Part shown: in pieces, positions 21,703 to 32,159 of the stretch
Position numbering within the stretch: position 1 is the stretch's first letter
How the letters are laid out: each line of letters opens with the position of its first letter
Assembly: GCA_050084985.1 (NCBI GenBank)
Contig: JBITNC010000001.1
Coordinates: 682,001 to 746,000 of the forward strand
DNA: 64,000 nt
Direction: 5' to 3'
Origin: Nageia nagi
Taxonomy: Eukaryota; Pinophyta
The notes under the pieces: model-generated
The model's database searches: none
Told to the model about the DNA's origin: nothing
The model's input: the letters and a program-made list of their open reading frames with translations, nothing else
Translations under genes and position numbers: made by a program

Positions 21703-22440
21703 CGCATGGTCTTTATGTTCACATGTTGTTTATGATCATATGTATTTTATGTTCACATGTTCTTTATGATAACACACACTATATGCTCATTGATATGATG
21801 CTCATTATGATCATATTTTTATGCCACACATCCTGACAATGCCTAAGGAAAAGGGTACCCGCAATGGTATGATTTGTTGTGATGTCTTCTATCATTTATC
21901 CCTTTGTCAGTTGGGGAATTAACTATCACCTATCCTTCCCAATGCTACGTAGGAAAAAGAGTACCTACAATGGTAACACCAATGTGATGATTCATTTTGG
22001 TACTTTTGGTAGCACAAATTACTATTTATCCTTTATATCTTTATCGGTTGGGGTATTAACCATCACTTTATGAGTAGCACTTTGTTGGTTGAGATTATCA
22101 ACTATCACTTTAAAATAACTCCCTTTGTTAGTTAGGGAATTTTACATCACTTTGACCATTATTATTACCACTTGATTATGATCTTGTTTATTACTATTGT
22201 ACCTTTTTTGTTGGGTTCTAAATTAACTATCAAGTATCTAAGAATGGGGCAATATAACATTGTATAATGGTGCTTTCTTTTACATGGTTTAAATATAAGA
22301 ATGGGGCATGCTACCTCATGATGATTTCCTTTCTCATTTGTATCTAAGAATGGGATATAGTACCTTATGATGATATCCTTCCTCATTTGTATCTAAAAAT
22401 GGGGCATAATACCTCATGATGAAATATCATTTATGATATC
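21690..22440 (+). repeat. block of degenerate tandem repeats
   Basis: Three adjoining repeat patterns. 21690-21800 repeats CATGTTCTTTATGATCACATG-like phrases. 21885-22155 repeats TTTGTYAGTTGGGGAATTAA...TATCAC about four times. 22290-22430 has nearly three copies of a roughly 50-bp unit (AAGAATGGGGCATGCTACCT...CTCATTTGTATCT). No coding signal. Confidence 0.7.
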
Positions 22441-23820
22441 ATGCTTTCATCTATACTTGAATAATATTATATCTTATGAATAATGAATGTGAATATTGGT
22501 ATAATATGTTTATGAATGGGATATTAGATTTGATATGTTTCCATGATGACATGATTATGCCATATTATATTAATTTCATATTTGTTCTTCATTAATATAT
22601 GTTTTCAAGATGAATATATTATGTTGATTTCATCTTTACTACTATGAATTTGCTATATGTTTTCATGATGAACATCAACATATTGTTTGTATTTGTTTTC
22701 TATCTTTTCATCATAGGTTATTTGCAATTGATTGCACCGAATTTCCATAGTTGCTCCTACAATAATCAATGCAAAAAGGGGCAGGGTACATCATAAAACA
22801 TTTGTTGATATCAGGCTTCACTAAGATGGGGATGTTTTTTATATCATTTATATCCTTCCAATTCTTTATTTTCTTTACAAACATAATTACATTTCATTTT
22901 TTTAAACTTGCAAAAAGAAACATATATTGATACTTAATTTTAATACCTAATATCACAAAGTAATTATAATATTACTTTTTAATGAAATGTTCTATTTTAA
23001 TATATCATATTATTGTTATTTTAGCCTACTCATGTGTTCTTCTTATGTTGTTTCTCTTTTTATGTGTAAGGATCATAATGTTGATCCTCTCCTATAGGTG
23101 TGCCTTATGGTGGTTCTTTCACATATAAAAAGAGGTAAAGTAACATGATGAGACTATCAAATTCACATTTTGATAGTCACACTCAAAACACTAAAAATAC
23201 TTAAATGTCTTTCAACACTACCTATTGATATTGGGATTTGTTATGACATGAGTATTATGTTATTAATCTTTCACCATATGTTAGAATAGGCTTGTCGCAT
23301 TATATTTATTACTAGAAATTTGGAGTGCAAAGTCTAACCATAGGGAGCATAACGTCAATGCTACTTATGCCATTTGTGTTGTCATTGGCATCCATGCTAC
23401 CATTGGTGTTCACGTTGCTATTAGCATCCTCATTGCTCTAAATATCCATCCTTCAACTGAGTCTTGTTATCCAAGGTCTTACCCTAATAATAAGTCTGAT
23501 TCTAACATACAAATGATCATCCAAGTAAGGTAACATGTATATCTTGATCCCTTTCTCATAATTTATGAATTTGATCCGATAGCCAAAGTATCGTTATTAT
23601 TTTGATTTACATTTTAAATACTTTAGGTTGTTTCATATTGTCTATACTTGATCATTTCTCAAGATTTGCATGTTCATTTCAATAGTAATCTTCAATATTA
23701 TAAGCAAATTGATTATAAATAATTAATCAATAATAGTAGGGTTAATTTTGATCATCTACAAATTTTGTTTAGTAGTACTAGTCCACTACTAGTCTCAACC
23801 TCCTCCAGTTCATAGGCATA
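22441..23820. other. AT-rich stretch without recognisable genes
   Basis: Mostly AT-rich sequence with short TATGATGA-type repetitions up to 22700 and a low-complexity GCATCC/GTCATTGGC-type repetition near 23350-23440. No open frame with a recognisable domain on either strand. Confidence 0.5.
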
Positions 23821-23829
23821 TTGATGTTT

Positions 23830-25390
23830 AGGTGGTCAACTCATCACAACATAAGAAATTGGGATGTGTGCTTGAAGGTTTTTGCACCAATTATTGGCTA
23901 TTGTAATGTGGGCGATAGTTATGGTCTTGGTTGGCTTGCTGAAGTTATTAATGAGAATGATTAGCATATCTCAATCCCTAACAATCAATGGCAATATATG
24001 GAGGATGTTGTTGAGCCACATGATACCCCCATTGTTGATGTATAATGGGGTGTTAATATCCTAATCTCCATTTTGGGTAGGCCTTTAAAAAGGATGATTA
24101 ATCTCTTGCAAAAGTTCAAACACAACCACAAAAAAGGAAGCGCAACTCAACCCCAATTGAACCAAAGGAGGGACCAAACTCCAGCCCGACTATGGGGAAA
24201 AGGAGTAAGTGACTAAAGAAATAGGGAAAAATAAAATCTTCTCGATATCAGGAGGTTGAAGATATTTTAGATAGTCTTGAAAACCTAAGAAGCCCGATGA
24301 CCCCAGCTAATGAAGATAATGCATGTGAGTTTGAGGAAGGAGGAGGCATAACGGGCTCTACTTCTAAGTAGGTTGGAGTAGAAGAGGCCAAAAGGGGGAG
24401 CAAGGAGGACACAGATACAACCCCAAAGGCTAAAGAGGTAAGAGATAATGCAGAAGTAGAACCCTATGGTGATAGAAATTGAAGGGGAAAATGCAATTGT
24501 AGGAGGGGCAGCCGTGGGTGGAAGAACCAATCGAAGGTAAATCAGAGAAGGATAGGGAAACTATGAATTTAGAAGATTTTGTAGGATATTGAGGATCAAG
24601 GGATAAAGCTCAAGAAAGCAAACCTTAAAGAAATGGTGAAGGTAATGGAGGGAGTCCAAGAGGAAATTGAGCAAAACCTAAATTTAATCTATAAGGATGA
24701 AGCAAAAATCTCTAAGGGGAATAGGGAGGACAACATGCAGCCTAAAGAATAATTCCCTATGGAGCATATGGAGGAACAACCACTACTTCAAATTCTAATT
24801 CCAGAGGTCATTCCACCTCTACATGTAGTCAGGCCTGGTGAAGAAGAAGATGTTGGGGTAGCCAAAAGGAAGCAAAAAGTAAGGAAGTCCAACTCCAAGA
24901 TGTAGGGGAAGAGTAGTTGGGAAACAACACCACAAAGGAAGGCCACACCAACTAAGTTGAGGGGAGCCGTTCCCCAACCCAAATAAATATGAATGATATT
25001 AGTTTTCTCTTGGCATGTATAGGTTCTCAACAATTTTGTATAGTAGTGATAAGTATAAAGGTTATAGTAATAATATCCTAGTTTCAATGGAGTTGTAGTT
25101 TAGCTACTTCCAGGGTGTTATTGAGCAACCATTGAATTAAGATTTTTTTGGAGCTTAATCGCCACATCATTGTGAAAGGTTTTGGAGCCATGGTAAAACC
25201 CATTTTTTGATAATATAATTTACCCTTATTATCAAAAATAAAAAGGATATTTAATATTTTGGTGACTCCTAACCTAGTTGGGTTAGTTTGACTCCCTAAA
25301 AGGGTGTGATTTATCCACCCATATTTTTTTTATTATAAAGCTTTATATTTAATTAATATAATTAGCTTTTCATTAAAAAAAATCTTTTTT
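23830..25390 (+). pseudogene. degenerate LINE-like remnant
   Basis: Plus-strand pieces with weak coding character: an acidic, Lys/Glu-rich segment at about 24240-24790 (EDILDSLENLRSPMTPANED) and a basic KRKQKVRKSN patch near 24860-24890. The stretch from 25140 to 25390 has the look of a retroelement 3' end and runs into T- and A-rich sequence. A LINE ORF1 tail or 3' region is the best guess, but no diagnostic domain is legible. Confidence 0.3.
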
Positions 25391-25499
25391 TAAATTATGA
25401 TGAATGAATAATATTCAAAAAATATAATATTTTATTAATAATTTAAAAAAAATCAACATATTTTTAATGAAAAAATCATATTATATTAATAAATGAGCT

Positions 25500-26770
25500 T
25501 TTTACAACAAAAAGGGGATGGGTGGCATTCGTCACACCTTAAAAGGAGATACCACTAACCCTAAACTCAACTTAGAATAGCTGGCAAATGGCCTTTAGGT
25601 ATTAGAAAAAATACAAAAACCATTACAACACGATCATTAAAGCTAAGATTCAGACATCATGGTGTATGGAGGAGCCTAGGTGGGACACATCACTCTCATG
25701 CATGCAATTCCATTGATTAGAGGGAATCGACTGCAAGTCCCAACAAATATTCTAATGATAAGTAGTATTGGTATCCACATCCTCATCATCGGATCTGCAC
25801 ATGGGAGATGAGTGCTATAGGCATGGTGACCATCCATTAGTATTAATTACATAGGATTTGCTTTTCCCCCATGCCACCTCATGTCCAGGAGTGATGGGAG
25901 GATCATCCCAACCACCAAGTAACTAGGGAGCACCTGCAACTACACCAAGCTCATTGATACATTTTCAAATCGAGGAAGATTGGGACCAAAGAAAGCTAGT
26001 GGTTATGAGGCCCCTCATGGTGAGAGTTGTCTGGAGGAACTTGACTAACGATATAAGGGGCATTTCCCCAGAAGTTTATCAACATTCTTAGATGATTTGA
26101 GTCCATGGTCACCTTGTCTACTTATACACTAATGTGTAACCATTCATCAAGAAATACTTCTATTTTGTTAGCAAGAGAAAAAATAATACAAGGATCTAAT
26201 TGTTTAAATCAAAAACAATTTCGTGTTTTCCATGTGGAAAAGAAAACTAACTCTAAAAATTTGTCAAACCTCCCAAAGAGGGAGGAAAATAGTAAATGCA
26301 TCCCCTAGAAGAGCATCAGCCTAGGAGAAAGGACTTGACATGAGGGGGGTAAAAAAAAGTCCACCCATTTCCAAGCTTCTTTAGCTCTGTTGAAGGACTA
26401 GAAAATATGTGAACATGACTCACATTTTTGATAGAAAGCACATCGTAGGTTTGAAATGCCAAAGTGGTTAAGTCTAACTCCCATAGGGCGACCTTGATTC
26501 AAAAGGCTCCATGCAAAAAAAGATTGTTTGGGTTCTAGATAAGGATCCCATGTAGAGAGAAACTGAATTTTCCAACAGGAATGGCTAGAGACCAAATCCC
26601 ACTTTTCATTAGGCTTAGCCATCATGGGTAAAATTGGAGATAACCATGTATACCTAATACGAGCTTTACAATTAAGAAAAAGGGTGTTAACATGCCAACT
26701 TCAATCTTTCCACCAAGTTTTTTGAGATCTCATCCTAATTTTATTCAACATGGAAGAGGGGGCAAGCTCA
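25500..26770 (-). pseudogene. LINE ORF2 C-terminus (zf-RVT region), remnant
   Basis: The minus-strand open piece at 26398-26625 reads WDPYLEPKQSFFAWSLLNQG, then RLNHFGISNLRCAFYQKCES and CSHIF. This matches the zf-RVT zinc-binding domain that follows RT in plant L1-type LINEs (pattern W..PK..FFAW.L......R...GI....C..C....H.F). The rest of the tail continues in broken frames towards 25500, where T-rich plus-strand sequence could be the old poly-A end. RT itself is not legible upstream of 26770. Confidence 0.65.
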
Positions 26771-27004
26771 ATTACAACATCACAGGTGGATTTATCAGGC
26801 TTTTTTAAGAACCGTTACCTAAATATTTTTTATAAAAACTAAGGTGAATATGATTTGCAAGTTTGGAAAATTTGAGGGAATAGGGTATCCCAATAATGGT
26901 TAATTAAAATGAAGTTGAAAAATAAATGGTAAAAAAAAAAAAGAAGCAAATTTAAAGTTTCATAATTTGTCAAAATTTGTTCAAGGCAATTTAGACTTGA
27001 TAAA
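26771..27004. other. unassigned AT-rich spacer
   Basis: No gene or repeat structure recognised. An A-run lies at 26930-26943. Confidence 0.4.
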
Positions 27005-27148
27005 ATTAGATAGTTGCATGTTGCAACCATATGATAACATTAAAAAAATTCTAATAGTAAATAATTTAATTATTTATTTAACTAACTAATTAAAATATTT
27101 ATTTAATTACATAATTAAACTATTTAACTAATTTATTTATATATTTAT
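27005..27148 (+). mobile_element. MITE-like element, copy A, left arm
   Basis: Starts near TTGCATGTTGCAACC and continues through TAATTATTTATTTAACTAAC. It matches 58403-58540 base for base over most of its length. The element resumes at 29502 after a 2.3 kb insertion. Its right end (GGTTGTAGATGCAATC near 30005-30020) is a rough inverted match to the left end, which suggests terminal inverted repeats. Confidence 0.68.
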
Positions 27149-27476
27149 CCCTAAGGGGATACTATGATGATCCAAAGCAACCTCCACTCAAAAACACACA
27201 ATTGCAAACCCCAAACCCTGACGTTAGACCTCAAGCATTCACAACACATAATCAAACCCTCCAAAATGCAACGTTAGGGTTAGAGCATCCGTTTTACACA
27301 ATAACAATGCCAAAATGCCAACATCAAGCTTAAGCATGCATTAACCAATTAGTGAAACATTATAATACCATCGTATGACAAGGAAAAACATGAATAGCCA
27401 CAAATCACCCAACGCATAAACAAGACAAGTTGGTTCAACACAATATGAGATTTAGGAACCCTCAACAAGTATATTG

Positions 27477-27850
27477 GCAATATGAAGTAGTACAAAATCA
27501 TACAAACCCTCTAAGGCAGTCATGGGATTTCCAAAAGCCAAACTAAACATAATGAAGATAATCTGCAATCACCTTAAAACCACAAGATAGATCTATCCCC
27601 TCAAATCTCAAGTCCTCTCCATTGAAGGAGCTCTCCCCGATCTCTGGCCAACCAATTGAAGATAATCTGCAATATGAAGCAGTACAAAATCATACAAACC
27701 GTTTAGGGTAGTCGTGGGCTTCCTAAGAGCCAAACTAAACACAATGAAGATAATTTGCAATCACCTCAAAACCAAGATAGATCTATCCCCTCAGATCTCA
27801 AGTCCTCTCCACTGAAGGAGCTCTCCTCGATCTCTGGCCAATCGACTAAA
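27477..27850 (+). repeat. tandem duplication, two units of about 190 bp
   Basis: The unit beginning GCAATATGAAGTAGTACAAA at 27477 is repeated from 27669 with few changes. Both copies share AAGATAGATCTATCCCCTCA and end CTCTGGCCAA.... It is non-coding and lies inside the 2.3 kb insertion. Confidence 0.85.
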
Positions 27851-28078
27851 CGGTAGAAATAAACCCTTGGATACCATCGGATGGGCTATAGTGCTCCACC
27901 AAAGTCGTAGATAGTTTGGATCCCAACACCTAGCTACCCTCTTAGGTTCTCCACCTAAGGAATACAATTAGTGCTTCGCTAATGTCTTGTCCATTGGACG
28001 AAGTAGGAGAATAAATGTAATAATGATCAAGTGTTTCCAGTAATGAACCCTCTATGTCTATTTATACTTTATCCTATC

Positions 28079-28712
28079 TGTAGAAGCCTAAAAATGAATT
28101 ATTATTATTTAAATAATTCATTTGATAGTATCAAGGAGATTTATTGTAAAAAGGGTTAAAATAATACCAAGGCAATGTAATCAATGTAATGGACCATTGT
28201 ACAATGTAAGAAGGGGTCAAATGTATAAAAGACTCCTCAAATGATGTAATGTGCAATGATCCCAATAATCCAAGAAGACAAGGACGTTGCTATATAAAGA
28301 CATCAAAGGCAACACAAAAGGTATCATGCAAGGGAATCAAAGATCTTAGAGAGACTTCAACAAATGCAATATCACTCTATCCTACCGACAACGGTGTTTT
28401 GTAACACCACCTATGCATAGATCTATTAAACCCTTCATTTTGCTCTCGCATGCTCTTTTGTTCTATTCGTAATATTGCTTATTCCATGAAGTCAATAGCG
28501 TAACACTTATGGGTCGTTAGTAGCATGCGTATGGATGAATGCATGTTCGTGTTTGATGAATGGATTGCTTTATGTGACGTTTATGTGATTATGATGAAGG
28601 TAAATTGATTATCATTATTGGTTGTTGCCATATTTCTGATATATGCTTTAATAAAATATTATAGACAAATAGAATGTCAATTATATCATTTATGTATTAT
28701 TTGAGGTCTACA
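28079..28712 (+). repeat. possible solo LTR
   Basis: 634 bp that begins TGTAGAAGCC and ends GGTCTACA, giving 6-bp inverted ends TGTAGA/TCTACA. A TATATAAAG box lies near 28290, with pyrimidine-rich sequence downstream, as in plant LTRs. No matching second copy is in the window and the flanking 5-mers (CTATC and TTGTC) do not match, so the boundaries are tentative. Confidence 0.4.
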
Positions 28713-29214
28713 TTGTCAAGGTCCTATCTAGGAATCACCATCCAGCTCCTCCTATTCCAACGTTGGCTTCCTGGGGGCCCAGAATGCCCAACATGGGTGT
28801 CTAATGGCTAGACATGTCAACATGGGATCCTAGGGGGATATTAAGTGCCAACGACTAGATCAAGAAGTGCCATGCATGCCCATGATGTGGGAGGGGGTTG
28901 ACGTAGGGCCTAGGACCATAATTGAGCTAATGTGGGGGTGTGGGGTCCTCCCCAATACTAGTGCTAGCATATAAGTGACTCTCTAATACATATATGAATC
29001 TTGGGATTCCCATAATCATTATTGGGATCTCCAAGAATGACAAATACTCCTAATTTATACTTCGGAGGGAGACATCCCACTTGGGGCTCACAATGGGGTC
29101 TATTGACCCATTAAATCACCTAGTATAAGTTACAACATAAAAAGAAATACATAACAAGAGTATAGTACAAGTAGATCCTTTTGGATTGTACAATTAATGA
29201 CTAGAGAACAAGGG

Positions 29215-29486
29215 GGACGTCACATATGCTGCATTGGTTAAGTGCATGGCTAGGTTTTGGGAGTTCCCAGGTTCGAATCACTCGATGGGCAATCCTACCT
29301 ATCACGAGGGGCATGACAATCCTACCTGTCATGCGGGGCATGACAATCCTACCCGTCATGCGGGGCATGACAATCCTACCCATCACGCGAGGCATGACAA
29401 ATTTGAATGTAAGAAAGGTTGGCAGCCCTTTCAAAACTGTATGGTTATTTGTTCCATAAAAATAACCTACCAACAATTAAAAAAAA
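29215..29486 (+). mobile_element. tRNA-derived SINE-like sequence with poly-A tail
   Basis: An A-box-like TGGTTAAGTGCATGG (about 29234) and a clear B box GGTTCGAATC (29271-29280), spaced as in a tRNA-type Pol III promoter. They are followed by a body containing a 27-bp minisatellite and an A-tail ending at the 15-bp TSD. Pol III transcription and LINE-driven retroposition are what is known for such elements. The start at about 29215 is uncertain. Confidence 0.58.
29291..29400 (+). repeat. 27-bp minisatellite, four units
   Basis: The unit AATCCTACCYRTCAYGNGGGGCATGAC is repeated four times without spacers, producing 9-residue repeats in the overlapping frames. It lies in the body of the SINE-like element. 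Confidence 0.88.
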
Positions 29487-29501
29487 TATTTATATATTTA
29501 T

Positions 29502-30025
29502 TTATTTAAGCAATGTAAATATTTTATTTTTTTAATTATATTATTTTTATTTTATTTTTTTAATGTTGCCTAAGGGCAATGTGGCATTGCTGGCCAATGA
29601 TAGGATGTTGCCATCTGACGACATGGGGCTACTATTCAACGATGTAGGGCTACCATTCAATGGCAAGATGTTATCATATGAAAACACCTCATTATCATCC
29701 AACTTCATGAGCTTTTGTTTAATGATAAATTATTGCTTCCTAGCGACACCCTGTTATCATCTAATGATACCTCGCTACCATCCAATAGTGTTGGTTACCA
29801 TCCGATAATGTTGGTTAACATATGATGGTATCCCATCACCATGTGAAGTCATGGGATATCATCCAACGACATCCCACTATTGTTCAATGATATGGGGCTA
29901 CCGTTCGACGACACCATATTGTCATCTAACAACATCAGGGTTAATGAGTTGTATTTACAACTATTCTTCAAGCTTGAAAAACCACTTGAAGGTGCACCCA
30001 ACTGGTTGTAGATGCAATCTATTTT
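29502..30025 (+). mobile_element. MITE-like element, copy A, right arm
   Basis: Continues the element begun at 27005. It aligns with 58545-58960 through shared landmarks: GATAGGATGTTGCCATC, then ATGGGGCTAC..TTC, CACCATGTGAAG.CAT and CAACATCAGGGT. Much of the body is made of degenerate short units around CCATCCGATGGTA, some partly palindromic. It has no coding capacity. Confidence 0.68.
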
Positions 30026-30600
30026 GAACAAATAAAATAAAGAAAAGCATTTAAAATGAAGTTAACTTCTTACCTTTTTTCTATCAATTCTTTGCAAATG
30101 GTTGTCGTGACTATAGAAAGGCTAGGTTTGGATCAAGATTCAACCATTAGCATTGTGGCTAGCTTCGAGGGAAGGGTTAGATGGGAATATAATGATGTTT
30201 AGGGTTTTGAGGGTTAGTCATATATTTCTAATTTATGTTTTTAGGGATTCTTTTATTTTTTAGGGTTTCTACAATTAGTATAGGTATTCAAATTTTTAGA
30301 GATTCGTTTAAGCTTTAAGGTTTCCATAGTTAGTCTAGGGATTTGAATTTTTATAGATTCATTTTAGCTTTTAACCTTTATAATATTTTGATTTTTTTTT
30401 CAATTTTAAAAATTTAGTTATAAAATTGTAGTAAATCTGGTCATTTTCTATTTCAAAAAGAAGGCAAATTAAATTTTAACATTTTAAATAAAATTAAATA
30501 TTTGGTTAATTGAGCTTTAAAAATGATTTATTTTGTAAAATTTTGGTGATTTGTAACTAATTTGACCTTCAAAATTAACCAAATTCAAATTTTATAAATC
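30026..30600. other. unassigned AT-rich spacer with short tandem repeat
   Basis: 30240-30375 holds about two and a half copies of a roughly 56-bp unit (TTTTTAGGGATTC...AGTCTAGG-type). Otherwise no gene, LTR or domain is seen. Confidence 0.5.
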
Positions 30601-30609
30601 TTAATATTC

Positions 30610-32150
30610 ACTTATAAGTGAAAATTTGTGGTAAAAATGAAAAAAAAAACCTAGGATTTATCTACATTATTCAACCAGAACAAGCATTTGAAAGAATTCC
30701 AAGGAATCTGATCTCCATATTGTCTAAAACAATTGATGACTATAACAATGCCTCTTTTATTAAACCATTAAACATTAATCCATTGCATTTAAGCAAGAGG
30801 GGTCCATTGGAGGGTAACTAATTTGGACCATATTCTATGTTAAGAGAATTTATGAAAAGGCCTTTATGAAAACCTTCACCTTTCCACATGAGCCATAGAG
30901 ATAGCTACTGCTAGGCTCGCCAAATACTTTTAATCACAAAAGGGCTAAGCATCTTGATAAATATTGGGGTAAAAATCAAGTAAACAAACTCCATTCCTTT
31001 ACAGGCTTTGAGATTAATAGGAATACCTAGAGAGATAAAATGGCATATTAACACCTTCCATGCTTACTCCCCTTTTATTACTCGTATAATCCATTTGGTA
31101 CAACGGCCTAAGCCTTGTCTTTTATAGTCTAATAGCCCCATATCTTCAAACTCCTTGGGAATGCAACAATTGGCCTAAAAAACTCAATGAAAACCTTTGT
31201 AAGTAGGGTTAGAAGACCACAAAAAACTCACAAGAGTTTTTGAAGACGTTGCTAACATGCATGGGATTGAACCCAATAGGAAGAATAATACACGTGTAGA
31301 GATAAGAACTTTGAAATAACTTTGGAATTTGCCTTCCAATGATAGCTTCTTTGTGTTCTAGTAGACTAATTTCTATTCAACTCTTTGCAAAACATAGCTC
31401 CATAGTTGTGACAGAGATCCTTGAAAAGCAAAGAGAATCTAAAAACTTTTGAAGACTTCATTCCACTATTCAATCAAGCTAGTGGGTCCAAATGGCTAGG
31501 GGACTAGGTTCCACATCCAAGAGATATGGCACATCATATAGGTGTGTTAAAGGCATGACATATTAAGGAAAAATTGAGATTTATAATGTCTAAGAGGAAG
31601 AGAGGTGACCTTTATCATAAACATGATGGGGTTATGGTCAGAAATGGAAGTACATGAGATGTACTCCACAAAAGGGGAAAAGGGTTGTCGATGATAAAAA
31701 GAACATTGACAATGGTATGAGAACATGGATATGTTAAGATTTTTGAGAATTCTTGCATGATCAACTTGAAAGTTAGACCACACATACCATTGACGTTCTG
31801 GGAATGGGGTTACAAAAAAGTAGGAGTTAGGGTCTAACAACCCATATTATTCTTCCTCAATAACCAAGCCTCTCATTCCCTATAGACCATCGTAAGGGAA
31901 GGTGGCCAACTTTGTTAGGGGCTTTATCAACCATATTAAAATCCTAACACATTACCCAAGCAGCAAGCGATAAAGACAAAGCACATCGCCACCAAAGTGT
32001 GCATATGGCAAGTACATCATTAGCAACATAGATGTTAATAATCCCAAAGGACATGCCATAAATTTTAAATAGTACCCAGATTGCATATTGTAATGAGTCC
32101 TCTCCACATATAATAAATTGATATTGCCACCAGGAAAATTTTAAGACATC
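30610..32150 (-). pseudogene. L1-type LINE ORF2 remnant (endonuclease end and RT)
   Basis: The minus strand at 31547-31840 carries the end of the APE-type endonuclease: a W.NF..DHARI-like segment and the signature CTSISDHNPIMFMI (catalytic SDH). Upstream, near 31870-31930, a broken frame contains a DFNMV patch, matching the GDFN endonuclease block. The nick-making endonuclease and the following RT drive target-primed retroposition. The RT portion (30610-31540) is too decayed to place motifs. Stops throughout. Confidence 0.65.
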
Positions 32151-32159
32151 TTAAAAAAA

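Larger units (their letters stand above)
27149..29486 (+). mobile_element. 2.3 kb insertion with 15-bp target-site duplication and poly-A end
   Basis: TATTTATATATTTAT at 27134-27148 recurs at 29487-29501. Removing one copy and everything between restores continuity with the related element at 58.4-59.0 kb. The inserted DNA ends in AATTAAAAAAAA. Long TSD plus A-tail is the mark of LINE-type (target-primed) retroposition. The last 270 bases look like a SINE. The upstream 2 kb (a tandem duplication and a possible solo LTR) has no recognised LINE ORF, so the insertion may be composite. Confidence 0.65.

Noticed and set aside
29201-29509. ORFs on both strands with repeated MPRMTGRIV-type peptides
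   Set aside because: Produced by the 27-bp minisatellite in the SINE-like body.
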